Positions 6,713 through 14,410 are shown, numbered from the stretch's first letter. The stretch: 64,000 nucleotides of DNA from Stenotrophomonas rhizophila (GCF_001704155.1 NZ_CP016294.1:3345501-3409500), one strand, 5' to 3'. Notes: generated by a model not told the origin, from the letters alone. Translations and numbers: made by a program.

Positions 6713-7071
6713 CCAGCCTGCTCGATCTCTCTGGCGACGAGAAATCGGCTCGCGGCGTCCCTGACCTGCTCCCAAGACGGATGAAAGAGTTCACTTGCAT
6801 CATTCCCTGCAAACGCGGCTTCCGGCAGGGCAGCCGCAGCTCCCACCAGACGTGCAATTCTCTGTCTCAGCGTCTCCGACACTCCACTCCAGTGCAGCAG
6901 TGACTCTCCAGCCAAAAGCTCCTGCCTGAGCTCCCACGCGGCAGCGAAATGACCTTCGGACTGCTGCAATGCTAGGTCGGGGCCAGCCGCAACGATTCTG
7001 GCCGAGTCTGCGAAGTAGAAGAGGCAACTCTTCATTGAATCCTCAAGATCCTCCTCAGATACGCCTTCCAT
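6709..7071 (-). CDS. Hypothetical cytoplasmic protein, array family H
   Basis: 120 aa from MEGVSEEDLEDSMKSCLFYF. The start is chosen because AGGAG lies about 8 nt before it, although the frame stays open upstream to 7260 (183 aa). It is helical and acidic. The C-terminal block ELFHPSWEQVRDAASRFLVA recurs as an isolated fragment (ELFHPAWVQVRDAATRFLAA) at 25904-25990, so the family existed at two sites in this genome. Function unknown; the array context suggests an immunity-type role. The gap upstream to 7358 shows no further gene apart from the possible 5' extension. Confidence 0.5.
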   Translation of the reverse strand: MEGVSEEDLEDSMKSCLFYFADSARIVAAGPDLALQQSEGHFAAAWELRQELLAGESLLHWSGVSETLRQRIARLVGAAAALPEAAFAGNDASELFHPSWEQVRDAASRFLVAREIEQAG

Positions 7072-7358
7072 CGTCATTCTCCTGTTCTCACTCGGAGTGG
7101 ACCGAGCAAGCATTTCCAGACCTCTCGGCTTACGCATCATCAAGGCCGAGACGGGCGTGAAGGATTCTCCAGCTTGCTTAATAAGCTCAGCTAGGAGGAT
7201 GGTAATCGGGCGCTTCCACCATTGCCATCCCAAGCCAGCGTCGCACTTTCCGATAATCAATTGCTTTGACCGACATCATTGGCAAGGACTGTCAACGCTC
7301 ACTACATGACCGCGCCCTACCGCTCGGCGACTACGGAGCTGCGACCTGGAAGATTCCG

Positions 7359-7703
7359 CTAGAGCCCTTTAATTAAACCCTCAAGCCTCCCTGATTTATC
7401 GAAACTGTAAAACCTTTCATCTCCGATGAAGTTCACGCACCGCCCATCGTGAGCAACCATCCGCCTGGCCTTGACCGTGGCGCCCGCCCTCGTCTTGTAG
7501 ACGGAAAAGTCACAGCCAGAGTCGGCCTGGCTACAAAATTCCGCTGCTTCAACCTCTGCAATGCTCACAAGGTGCAATTCGGAATCGGTTGCCGCCTTTG
7601 GGTACACCCCGCCTCCACAGTCTATTTGGGGCTTTGAACAGGCAGCGCTGGCCATCGCGATACACGCGCCAAACATCAAACACCAACACTTACTCCGTTC
7701 CAT
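7359..7703 (-). CDS. Putative lipoprotein, array family D
   Basis: 114 aa from MERSKCWCLMFGACIAMASA (start uncertain; ATG at 7712 also possible). A lipobox-like ASAAC precedes KPQIDCGGGVYPKAATDSEL. It is a paralog of 9851-10207: both share KP.I.CG..V.PK.ATD.EL.L..IA, then CDFSVY.T, then GRC...IG.ER.Y.FD..G.L...I.G. Membrane-anchored periplasmic location is predicted. It follows the family B gene 7717-7989 closely, the same kind of small-cytoplasmic-plus-envelope pairing seen at 3.6-5 kb. Role unknown; a periplasmic immunity protein is plausible. Confidence 0.55.
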   Translation of the reverse strand: MERSKCWCLMFGACIAMASAACSKPQIDCGGGVYPKAATDSELHLVSIAEVEAAEFCSQADSGCDFSVYKTRAGATVKARRMVAHDGRCVNFIGDERFYSFDKSGRLEGLIKGL

Positions 7704-7716
7704 AGGTTCCATCACT

Positions 7717-7989
7717 TCAACGCGGGTGGTGGTCAGCGTCAATGCTGGCAAGAAACACAATTTCATCATCTGGTTCGGCGTAATGGACCATACCGATCTC
7801 GGAGGCTTCGACTAGAACCCCGCTCGACAAGGATGTACCGCCGACCACTTCGACTTTGCTTAGCCAGCTTTCATAACCACTCAAACAGTTCCAGTGGTCG
7901 AAATCGCAAACCACAACGCCTTTTACACCGCCCTCAACAAGTACGGAGTCTCCAGCCCGAATGCTCCTCGCTTCGTTGACGTACCTCAT
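7717..7989 (-). CDS. Small beta-rich protein, array family B
   Basis: 90 aa starting MRYVNEARSIRAGDSVLVEG. It aligns with the 75-aa product at 3769-3996 through GG(V/M)(K/T)G.VV..FD and ASEIGMVHY near the C terminus. The middle contains an insertion relative to that copy. Cytoplasmic. Its 3' end is within 5-14 nt of the lipoprotein gene that follows, so the two probably share a transcript. Function unknown. Confidence 0.5.
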   Translation of the reverse strand: MRYVNEARSIRAGDSVLVEGGVKGVVVCDFDHWNCLSGYESWLSKVEVVGGTSLSSGVLVEASEIGMVHYAEPDDEIVFLASIDADHHPR

Positions 7990-8067
7990 AAAGCCACTCC
8001 AAGGTCAATTAGCAACCGGCTCAATAGGCACCTACTCTGGACTAAAGCCTTCCGGCTTCGACACCCA

Positions 8068-8250
8068 TTAATGCACCAAGCCCATCTCCGACGATTTCAC
8101 CAAGGCGCCTTGTGCAAGGTGACCCCAATGCTCCTTTAGGTAATCAGGGTCTCCAGTTATCAATTACCGTGACAACCGACCCGGTCATGCCCCCCCGCCC
8201 AGATCCACCCGATCGTGGATCAGCACCTCAGTTCAGTCTTCGTACTTCAC
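8068..8250 (-). pseudogene. Broken copy of the family B gene (duplicate of 3769-3996)
   Basis: The duplicated segment keeps the GTG start (8248-8250) and the first codons K-Y-E-D, but codon 6 is TGA where the intact copy has GGA. A run of extra G in the GGCGGGGGG stretch shifts the frame, and a TAA follows GLVH at the 3' end. The gene cannot be expressed as a full protein. It lies within the 285-bp duplication 8071-8357. Confidence 0.75.
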
Positions 8251-8357
8251 TGCCCTGCTCCTCGGGAGCCTGATGATCACGCCCTCTCACGCTGAAGGCA
8301 AGGTCACCGCTTCTTCCAGAGAACGGCCTTGCCGCCAAGCTCAAGGTCGGCGCAAGC
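8071..8357. repeat. Segmental duplication, copy 2 (first copy 3816-4104)
   Basis: This is the degenerate partner of the block at 3816-4104, lying directly before the SymE-like fragments. It carries the broken family B gene. From the junction onward (about 8330) it runs into SymE-like coding DNA, whereas at 4104 the similarity to SymE stops after about 12 codons. Confidence 0.75.
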
Positions 8358-8887
8358 GTAAGCATCGAAGCAGCCCTGGGCCAACTGATCGTGACCTTGA
8401 TCGATTACATCGAAGAAGCGCGGCGATGCACCTCCACGGCCTTGGAGAAGCCCGTCGCCAAGCTGGGCCGCACCACCCCCCGGCGTGTCCCAGACTTCGA
8501 ATTAGCACCTACGCCCGAGGGAAGCATACGACTTCCAGAGCACGGCGGAACGGCCACACCACTACACCGCTCGCGCCCACACCTATGGGTGGACGGACAC
8601 TGTCGGCGGCGGCACCGCATCCAGCTTAGCGGTACACGGCCACTGGCTGGAAAGCGCAGGCTTCAAGATCGGCGTAAGCGTAGGTATCGAGGCGACTGTC
8701 GGCTAACTGGTCATCACGCGGGTGGAGTTTCCCGAGGGAGCGCGGCAGCCCCACTCCAGTGCCCGAATGCTTCCTGGCCGGTGACCACGATGTGGATCTG
8801 AATCTAGCCCAGCGCCCGGGCCCGTTCTGCGGTATCTCGCAGACAATGTGGCTGGAGCTGCAGCGGAGACATCAGGAAGTGAGGTAG
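8330..8887 (+). pseudogene. Decayed SymE-HigA fusion genes (two overlapping fragments)
   Basis: The first fragment (about 8330-8477) reads LKVGASVSIEAALGQLIVTL, then EEARRCTSTALEKPVAKLGR, nearly identical to the intact gene at 1803-2351. It is interrupted by the 60-bp repeat (8481-8540). A second fragment then restarts at the N-terminal part: ERPHHYTARAHTYGWTDT, then LAVHGHWLESAGFKIGVSV. It has an in-frame TAA at about 8704, then VITRVEFPEGAR, a deletion of the linker, and the HigA-like end (PECFLAGDHDVDLNLAQR, then MWLELQRRHQEVR and TAG at 8885-8887). At least two decayed copies are thus fused end to end. No functional protein can be made. Confidence 0.75.
8481..8540. repeat. 60-bp repeat, copy 2 (first copy 5661-5720)
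   Basis: Lies exactly between the two SymE-like fragments of the pseudogene, so it is either the 5' end of the second copy or the site where two copies recombined. Confidence 0.65.
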
Positions 8888-8952
8888 CGACGGGCTCTTG
8901 ATGCCTACATTTCCCCTTTTTAGTCGACGACCATACGTGCTTGCGCCACCCT

Positions 8953-9261
8953 TTAGTACACGTAGACGTGGAACCCAGTCTCCTTATCCAACCTTTCACC
9001 GAGACGCTCCGCCAGCTCTGGCCCTTCAACGACGTAATCCTCCAGCGCTATAGAACCAGAAGCCTCTTCTTCACCAGCATCCCTCACAGCTTCAATGCGA
9101 AGAGACAGCGCCGAGCCGGTCTCACTACTCCCGATGAGCTGAAACATCTGTCCGACATACGGGAGCGAATCAAGCTCAACAAACCCCGTCACGTTTCCGT
9201 ATGGCTCCGTCGGTGAGGAGTACAGCGACATATCGACATGGAATCTCATCAACGCCCCCAA
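8953..9261 (-). CDS. Hypothetical protein, array family E (intact copy)
   Basis: 102 aa (ATG at 9261; MRFHVDMSLY at 9249 is an alternative start). The N-terminal core F.VD.SLY.SPTEPYG.VTG.(V/L)E recurs in the broken copy 9496-9815. The C terminus is acidic and ends HVYVY. The start overlaps the stop of the gene upstream (9249-9467). Predicted cytoplasmic and beta-rich at the N terminus. No named family recognised; an immunity-type role is suggested only by duplication and context. Confidence 0.5.
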   Translation of the reverse strand: MGALMRFHVDMSLYSSPTEPYGNVTGFVELDSLPYVGQMFQLIGSSETGSALSLRIEAVRDAGEEEASGSIALEDYVVEGPELAERLGERLDKETGFHVYVY

Positions 9262-9467
9262 GGATCCGGAACAATCAGACCAATCGCCATTTCTTCTTCA
9301 AGGATCATGCCGCAACCCGCCATCTCTCCAAGCACAATCATGTCAGCAATATTAGCGGGCAGCCCCTTGAGGTCGGCAGCGTGTCCCAGCCATGTGGTGA
9401 TACTTCCCGTACTACCATGGTCTCCTTTGGAAAAGGCATGATCATACAAGCTGCGGTCATGCAGCAT
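9249..9467 (-). CDS. Hypothetical small protein
   Basis: 72 aa from MLHDRSLYDHAFSKGDHGST. The C-terminal half is hydrophobic and glycine-rich (ADMIVLGEMAGCGMILEEEM) without a clear transmembrane pattern. The frame remains open further upstream, so the start is uncertain. It overlaps the start of the family E gene downstream, implying co-translation. Nothing in the window resembles it. Confidence 0.4.
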   Translation of the reverse strand: MLHDRSLYDHAFSKGDHGSTGSITTWLGHAADLKGLPANIADMIVLGEMAGCGMILEEEMAIGLIVPDPWGR

Positions 9468-9495
9468 CTGACCCTGTTGTCCGCGCGTCCGCAAC

Positions 9496-9815
9496 CTAGT
9501 AGACGTCGACAAAGAACTTGTGTACTTGTTCCAAACAGCGTGCAAGCAACTCGGCTTCGGCGAATCCGTCGGCGACATGGTCCTCCAACATCAAAGTTCT
9601 GGGCTGGGCTGATCTGGATCAGCCTCCAGTACCGCGTCCACTCTCAGCGCCAATTGAACCCCATCCTCTCCCTCTCCAAACATCTGGACCAGCTCCCCCA
9701 ACACGGGGGCGGAGGGCACTTCAAGATACCCCGTAACGCAGCCATACGGTTGAGTGGGAGAGTAGAACAGGGAAAAATCAAATCTGAATTTCATCATCTG
9801 CCCCAAGGATCTCAT
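9496..9815 (-). pseudogene. Frameshifted second copy of family E
   Basis: The N-terminal frame starts at 9815 (MKFRFDFSLFYSPTQPYG, then VTGYLEVPSAPVLGELVQ) and hits TGA at 9591-9593. Shifting frame near 9595 restores MLEDHVADGFAEAELLARCL, then EQVHKFFVDVY and TAG at 9496-9498. The latter parallels the end of the intact copy (ALEDYVVEGPELAERLGE, then HVYVY). A single-base indel therefore separates two halves of a formerly complete gene. A sequencing error cannot be excluded. Confidence 0.65.
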
Positions 9816-9850
9816 GCCCCATTACCGACCGCGCCAAAGACCGGACGCGG

Positions 9851-10207
9851 CTAAAAACCGTTGATGACATCGACCAGCTTCCCAACCTCATCAAAGGCAT
9901 AGTATCTCTCACCGCCAATGCGGGTGATGCATCTACCTTCATAAGGGAAGCTCGGGGACGCTTGAACAGTCCAGCCAGATTTCGTCCTATAGACCGAGAA
10001 ATCGCACCTCGCACCCTCCACTTGGGTGCAGACTTTTTCGGACTCAGCCCGCGCAATAGCTATAAGCTGCAGCTCGAAATCCGTTGCATTCTTCGGCTTG
10101 ACAACTGTTCCGCACGCGATCTCAGGCTTCAAGCAGCCAACTACGAGCACGCCAGCTGAAATAGAAATCGCGATTAACCATGAAGTGATTCGTTGCCTGA
10201 TCGACAT
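9851..10207 (-). CDS. Putative lipoprotein, array family D
   Basis: 118 aa with an N-terminal hydrophobic segment ending in the lipobox LVVGC (Cys about residue 25). Then comes KPEIACGTVVKPKNATDFEL. It aligns along its length with 7359-7703, including CDFSVYRTKSG and GRCITRIGGERYYAFDEVGK. Two further cysteine pairs are shared. It is expected to sit in the periplasm, lipid-anchored. It lies directly upstream of the broken family E gene. Function unknown; periplasmic immunity is plausible. Confidence 0.55.
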   Translation of the reverse strand: MSIRQRITSWLIAISISAGVLVVGCLKPEIACGTVVKPKNATDFELQLIAIARAESEKVCTQVEGARCDFSVYRTKSGWTVQASPSFPYEGRCITRIGGERYYAFDEVGKLVDVINGF

Positions 10208-10321
10208 CTGGACATCCTGGTTGGAGCCGAAGTAATCGGATACGCGATGATCTCTGGATTTCGAGATCCAACAAGCTTGTTACCACCTTCCAGCCTGTGA
10301 CCTTGTCCGCGCCAGAGATCA

Positions 10322-10474
10322 GCTCACGCGATCGGTGTATTTCAGGACTTCACCGAATGTTTCCTCGCTGGCGACCAGAACGTAGATCTGCATCTGGATC
10401 TGGCACAGCGTCTGCGGCAGTTCTGCCGAACCTCGCAAGGCTTGTAGCTCGACCTGCAACTCAAACACGGCTAA
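10322..10474 (+). pseudogene. Remnant of the HigA-like end of a SymE-HigA gene
   Basis: Reads AHAIGVFQDFTECFLAGDQN, then DLAQRLRQFCRTSQGL, stop (TAG where the intact gene has TGG), then LDLQLKHG and TAA. It matches residues about 132-178 of the intact fusion at 1803-2351, with a three-codon insertion. The SymE-like half is missing; the DNA from 10208 to 10321 contains no gene I can see. It is convergent with, and overlaps by 14 nt, the next minus-strand gene. Confidence 0.75.
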
Positions 10475-10943
10475 ATCCGCTGACCCCGCCCAGCCGCCCA
10501 TACAAAGCCCTATCCAGCGATGCAGGATCGAAGTCATCTGCCTCCATCCTCAGGCAAAGGTCATAAGGAGAGCCCGGGCTGAAGAATGACCTTACAGATA
10601 GACTCGCCTCAATCTGCGAGGCATCAACCCAATCCCCAATGTGGGCGGCCAAACCGAGCAGGTCGCTCAAAGCACCTGCAATCCAATGATCATCGATTAC
10701 GGCGGAGCTCCATGTACCAATCTCCAGGTAGTCGTACGGCCCTAGACTGCGGTGGCAGGAAACCCAGTCATTCTCTTGATGAGAGGCGTAGTCACGCAGC
10801 TCAGTCACGAGCGAGCGAAGTCCGGCTTTGGATCCAACAATGTTCCATTCCTTCGCCTCATCATCCCGCTCGTAGTGGTATCCAAGCTTCCTCCATTCCG
10901 CCTTGAACCAATCGTCTGAGAACATCTTCACTGGACCAATCAC
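10461..10943 (-). CDS. Putative cytoplasmic immunity-type protein
   Basis: 160 aa (MIGPVKMFSDDWFKAEWRKL; ATG at 10925 is an alternative). Features are WNIVGSKAGLRSLVTEL, then YDYLEIGTWSSAVIDDHWIA, and near the end YDLCLRMEADDFDPASLD. The W.I.G...GL..L...L opening followed by a beta-rich centre is reminiscent of immunity-type proteins next to Rhs and T6SS tips, but I cannot assign a named family with confidence. No signal peptide. It is flanked by the HigA-like remnant downstream and a small membrane protein gene upstream. Confidence 0.55.
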   Translation of the reverse strand: MIGPVKMFSDDWFKAEWRKLGYHYERDDEAKEWNIVGSKAGLRSLVTELRDYASHQENDWVSCHRSLGPYDYLEIGTWSSAVIDDHWIAGALSDLLGLAAHIGDWVDASQIEASLSVRSFFSPGSPYDLCLRMEADDFDPASLDRALYGRLGGVSGFSRV

Positions 10944-10975
10944 CCTCTATTCCTGAGCATGGACACGGAACGTTG

Positions 10976-11269
10976 TCATGAGAAGCGGCAAAGCAGATAC
11001 ATGTTCAGGATGGCCAGTCCGGCTGCAGACAATCCACATGCCAATTTCCTGAAGGGCGCCACCCATGCCGCTGCGCATCCGGCCGCGCCCACCGCAACCG
11101 TGAACGCGAACACCAACAGTCCCATCTCGACATCAGGAAACCATGCCGCATAGCACGTTGGCATGCTCACTGCCGGACTGGGAAGCGATAGATCCGAGGT
11201 CCACTCCGTTCCTAAATCACCGTTCGGACAGAAGCGCAGCAAAAGCATCGCCCAACACTCTGATCGCAT
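10976..11269 (-). CDS. Small membrane protein
   Basis: 97 aa with two hydrophobic segments at about residues 49-70 and 76-95 (LLVFAFTVAVGAAGCAAAWV and FRKLACGLSAAGLAILNMYL). The N-terminal block LLLRFCPNGDLGTEWTSDL is repeated almost exactly in the fragment at 12062-12211. That copy has an additional N-terminal hydrophobic helix, so this gene may have lost its own. Upstream (11270-11510) no convincing gene is visible. Function unknown. Confidence 0.4.
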   Translation of the reverse strand: MRSECWAMLLLRFCPNGDLGTEWTSDLSLPSPAVSMPTCYAAWFPDVEMGLLVFAFTVAVGAAGCAAAWVAPFRKLACGLSAAGLAILNMYLLCRFS

Positions 11270-11510
11270 TCCTACTGTAGACCCAAACCCTGCGGGATTG
11301 AGACGATGAATCGTGCGCGATTCGAGGCAAATCCAAAGAGGGCAAGACTACCTCCGCATCACCAAGCAGTTTCCACACCAACGCGATGCACCAACCCAAA
11401 CACTACACCTCCACGTTGCCCGCGGAAGCGCATTGCCGCTGAATGTCGCTGACCTTTGCTCAACGCACAACCTTTTCCATCGCAAGTTCAACAGAACTGA
11501 GTTCGCGCGC

Positions 11511-11885
11511 TCACCGTCTCTTGGTTAGAGACGTCAGCCCTTGTGCGACTTCCGGCGACAGTGCATCGCGCCACACATGGGTCAAGACACCCAAAAAGGC
11601 CTTCTTCTCGGACATGTACGACTCAATAGCGTTCAATGCAAATTGGCCATGCAAGCCCAACAGCGTTTCCACGGGACCAGCCCCCAGATTTTCCAGCACC
11701 CACGGATCGGAGCTCAATTCAAATATCTCGACAACCGATCCCCATGCCTGTTCTGGATCCTCAATACACATCATATTGAGCTGAATGGCAGACCATTGGG
11801 AATCGCTTTGTAGAGCGGAGCCATCGGTGGCGCTCTGCAAGGCAACCCAAGCACTTGCCAAAGCATGGCGGTCCAAAAATTCCAT
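11511..11885 (-). CDS. DUF6869-like putative immunity protein
   Basis: 124 aa from MEFLDRHALASAWVALQSAT. The pattern (CIEDPEQAW near residue 40, then SSDPWVLENLGAGPVETLLG, then LTHVWRDAL) resembles the DUF6869 family: a helical protein with an L-x-AGP-x-E-x-LL-x-x-HG core, often found near toxins. The ATG lies 6 nt after the stop of a toxin-like tail remnant (11892-12080), again the tip-immunity order. Cytoplasmic. The family match is from memory and should be treated as provisional. Confidence 0.55.
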   Translation of the reverse strand: MEFLDRHALASAWVALQSATDGSALQSDSQWSAIQLNMMCIEDPEQAWGSVVEIFELSSDPWVLENLGAGPVETLLGLHGQFALNAIESYMSEKKAFLGVLTHVWRDALSPEVAQGLTSLTKRR

Positions 11886-11891
11886 CAAAAA

Positions 11892-12080
11892 CTACCTCGG
11901 TGCACGCTGAGTCGGGAGTGGCTTCGTTGCCCACTCCCAAGCGTCGGAAGGATAACCTTTGCAGTTCATCGCGTCTGCCACCTCAAGGTACCCGCGAAGA
12001 TTCACCTGCCAAGATCGGAACTGTTGCTGGTGCCCCGCCCATGACGTCTTTCCGGGATGAAGTTCGTATCCGAGGTCCAC
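11892..12080 (-). pseudogene. Remnant of a toxin-like C-terminal tail (family F)
   Basis: A 62-codon frame without a plausible start (GTG only). It reads GYELHPGKTSWAGHQQQFRS, then WQVNLRGYLEVADAMNCK, then DAWEWATKPLPTQ. It resembles the tail at 3278-3586 in the G-x-x-x-Q-x-x-x-WQ-x-x-LR and NC-x-x-P positions. Its 5' side is joined, in another frame, to a fragment of the small membrane protein also found at 10976-11269. It appears to be the end of a larger protein that lost its front by recombination. Confidence 0.5.
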
Positions 12081-12211
12081 TCCGTTCCCAGATCACCGCC
12101 CGGACAGAAGCGCAGCAACAGTCCGCGCAGCGACGCCAGCAACATGAATAAAGCCACGAAACTGACAAGGGCGGCGGGTACTACTGCCATCCATCACAAC
12201 GCGTTGGTCAT
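12062..12211 (-). pseudogene. Fragment of small membrane protein (relative of 10976-11269)
   Basis: From ATG at 12211 it reads MTNAL, stop, WMAVVPAALVSFVALFMLLA, then LLLRFCPGGDLGTEWTSD. The last part matches 10976-11269 at DNA level over about 52 bp. An in-frame stop after five codons and loss of the C-terminal helices mark it as broken. From 12212 to 12343 I see no gene. Confidence 0.45.
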
Positions 12212-12343
12212 GGTGATTCCTTCGAGCGCGAGGAAGGGCCGTGCCACAGACGACAGGAAGCCCTTGATTCATTTAGCGACGAACAACAAACTACGACCAT
12301 GGGCGTACTAAACAACAGCATCACGGCAAGACTTCCCGGGCTG

Positions 12344-13024
12344 TCATCGCTGAACAATCGAGACGCGCGTCGCGACTACTTCAATGAAGCCATCGCTGAC
12401 GTACATCCTGATCATGTTCTGCTTACGGTGAACTATGCAGCTTCGAACATTGCCAAACCGGTGTTCGCCCGCCAGCGAGGCGACATCCAGCTTGGCCAGG
12501 CAAGACGTCACACCACTGAATGCGATCGTCACGGGCTGGGGGTCTGAGGTGATGCCTCCCTTGCGCATGAGCAGATTCATGGAGCAAATACCGGCAGCAG
12601 GCGAGAAATGGATCGATTCCAGATATGAGAAATCGAACTCTACGTCCTCAATCTTCTTGAACCCGCCGCGGCCAGCCCGAGCGCGCGACGTTTCGGCTGC
12701 GTCCATTGGCCGAGGCAGTGCAGCCAACCGCACATCACGACCGGCCGCCTCTACGAGCCCTCCCGCCAGGTAGAGCCGAAGACTTCCGCGTGAGGTGTCA
12801 ACGCGGCCATCCTGGATGTTCCCGGAAGAGGCGTTGTCAGCCAACTCCTCAAAACCAAATCGCCCGAAGAAGTCCTCTGTGCCCGTACAGGCGAGCAAGC
12901 ACGCTGACCTCGCCCTACCCACCTTGTAGTCACCAAGGCTTAAATCGATCTCGCATGTTCGCTCAACGATTGATAGGGAGACTGAATTGATGACGCCATC
13001 ATGGAACTCGACATCATTAAACAT
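12344..13024 (-). CDS. Protein with two internal homologous repeats, putative immunity type
   Basis: 226 aa from MFNDVEFHDGVINSVSLSIV (the frame is open to 13123, so the start is uncertain). It contains two related halves of about 100 residues. Each starts with DVEF, has a central F-G or FSGV strand, a G-N-(I/V) turn (SSGNIQDGRV and RFGNVRSCIV) and ends with L-Y/M-Y...G-(L/F)-(V/I)E(A/V)...V. This looks like an ancient tandem duplication of one beta-sandwich-like unit. Cytoplasmic. No named family recognised. Confidence 0.5.
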   Translation of the reverse strand: MFNDVEFHDGVINSVSLSIVERTCEIDLSLGDYKVGRARSACLLACTGTEDFFGRFGFEELADNASSGNIQDGRVDTSRGSLRLYLAGGLVEAAGRDVRLAALPRPMDAAETSRARAGRGGFKKIEDVEFDFSYLESIHFSPAAGICSMNLLMRKGGITSDPQPVTIAFSGVTSCLAKLDVASLAGEHRFGNVRSCIVHRKQNMIRMYVSDGFIEVVATRVSIVQR

Positions 13025-13141
13025 CTCCTGACCCGTCACGTCACTCACACCAGCCTCCCGCAGTAACAAACCAGAAATCCCTATATGAGCAATCCAGATA
13101 CTACACGCCACATCCGAAGCCATCGACCGGAGGCGAGTGGT

Positions 13142-13921
13142 CTACGATTCTCCAGCCAAGCCACCAAGCTCGTCCAGATGGATGGCAAGGGAGCGCGGCT
13201 CGACATACATGCAGAGATGCTGAGCAGCACCTGCCCACCATTCAGCCAGCCGCGCCACGTCAGGCTGGCCGTAATGCAGACGACGAGTGGCAACTGCCAC
13301 TTCCTGCAAGAGCACGCTGGGGGCGTAGGCAGCGCTTGCGAGGTCTTCGAGCCTTCCAGGAAGACCACCAAATTTGCTGTCGAGCTCCACGTCCCATCTG
13401 CTTTCAGGCTGGAATGGAATCTCGCCGGCACCAAGCAGTTCCAACATGTTGATCACCACGGCCACCACTCCCTCGCCCAGCGCAGCGCGGGCGTCAGCCC
13501 CGAGACCGAGGGCCATCGCACGAATCAAAGCTGCCTTGAGCGCCCATCTCTGGTCACGAGATAGCAGCGAATGACCGGTGATTGAATCCACCAGCCTACG
13601 GATATCCCGCAATGCCATTTCATCCAAGCACGGCCTCAGCTCCTTCATGAACCGATCAAAGGTCGCCGCCTTTCTGGTGGGCGACAGATCCACCAAGTAG
13701 TAGTCAGTGGATCCCGAAAGAATGTCCGAGGCAGCACGTCTGGCGACGTCCTTCGTCAGCGCTAATGAAGCCTGCCCGCCCCTCCATTGACCCAAGGAGA
13801 ACATCCAGGTTGAGAACCAGTCGGTTGCTAGCAGGAAGATGACGTCATCTGTTTCATCAGAGATCTGGAGCAGTTTAATATCCTCGTGACTTGCCAAGAA
13901 GCGCCCCGCGTAGGTCGCCAC
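13142..13921 (-). CDS. Putative cytoplasmic immunity-type protein, array family A
   Basis: 259 aa, paralog of the 244-aa product at 2543-3277 (VIFLLATDWFSTWMFSLGQW, then DYYLVDLSPTRKAATFDRF, then SRDQRWALKAAL). It has about 18 extra residues at the N terminus. Its upstream neighbour is not a toxin-like tail but the lipoprotein gene 13943-14410, 21 nt away. So in this copy the family A gene rides in a different neighbourhood. Divergence between the two copies is large, which argues against a recent duplication and for specialised alleles. Confidence 0.55.
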   Translation of the reverse strand: MATYAGRFLASHEDIKLLQISDETDDVIFLLATDWFSTWMFSLGQWRGGQASLALTKDVARRAASDILSGSTDYYLVDLSPTRKAATFDRFMKELRPCLDEMALRDIRRLVDSITGHSLLSRDQRWALKAALIRAMALGLGADARAALGEGVVAVVINMLELLGAGEIPFQPESRWDVELDSKFGGLPGRLEDLASAAYAPSVLLQEVAVATRRLHYGQPDVARLAEWWAGAAQHLCMYVEPRSLAIHLDELGGLAGES

Positions 13922-13942
13922 CCTACGACCACCTCCGCCACA

Positions 13943-14410
13943 TCAATGAATCGTAAAGGGGGCCGAAATTGAGCGGCAAGTGAAGTCCTTGTTGTAGAAC
14001 AGAATTGCGAACTCACCCTCCGGCAGTGAAGGTTGATCTGAAAACAACCATTTCTTCACATAGAACGCCGTAGAGCCTGCGGGCTCAAGCTCCAGCGCAC
14101 CCGCTGGCGCCCTCGAATGCCCGAGATCGGGATCATCCTCCCGCCATTCCGAGGTCGCCGAATCTCGTCGAAGCACACGTACGTAGTAATCATCAACCAA
14201 GGAGCGGCCAGGGTCTCCAAGAGGGATATCGCTGGAACGCGCACCTGAGCTACGTATCGTGAACTCTCCTCGAGCCTGCAACGAGCCCCGATCCTTGACG
14301 CCGACGAAGTCGATGTCCAGCAAAGGGCACGCTGCGTTACGACGAAGTTCAGCGGCACAACCTTGGACTAACAGCACAGCCAACAGCAGGACACTCCCGC
14401 TCAGCCTCAT
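13943..14410 (-). CDS. Putative lipoprotein of the array
   Basis: 155 aa. Signal peptide LSGSVLLLAVLLVQGC with lipobox (LVQGC, Cys about residue 18), then a beta-rich domain ending FYNKDFTCRSISAPFTIH. It overlaps by 4 nt (ATGA) the 3' end of a short toxin-like tail (14407-14604), the same layout as other tip-immunity pairs here. An immunity protein in the periplasm would point to a toxin acting on the cell envelope; inference. It is not obviously homologous to family C or D. Confidence 0.55.
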   Translation of the reverse strand: MRLSGSVLLLAVLLVQGCAAELRRNAACPLLDIDFVGVKDRGSLQARGEFTIRSSGARSSDIPLGDPGRSLVDDYYVRVLRRDSATSEWREDDPDLGHSRAPAGALELEPAGSTAFYVKKWLFSDQPSLPEGEFAILFYNKDFTCRSISAPFTIH

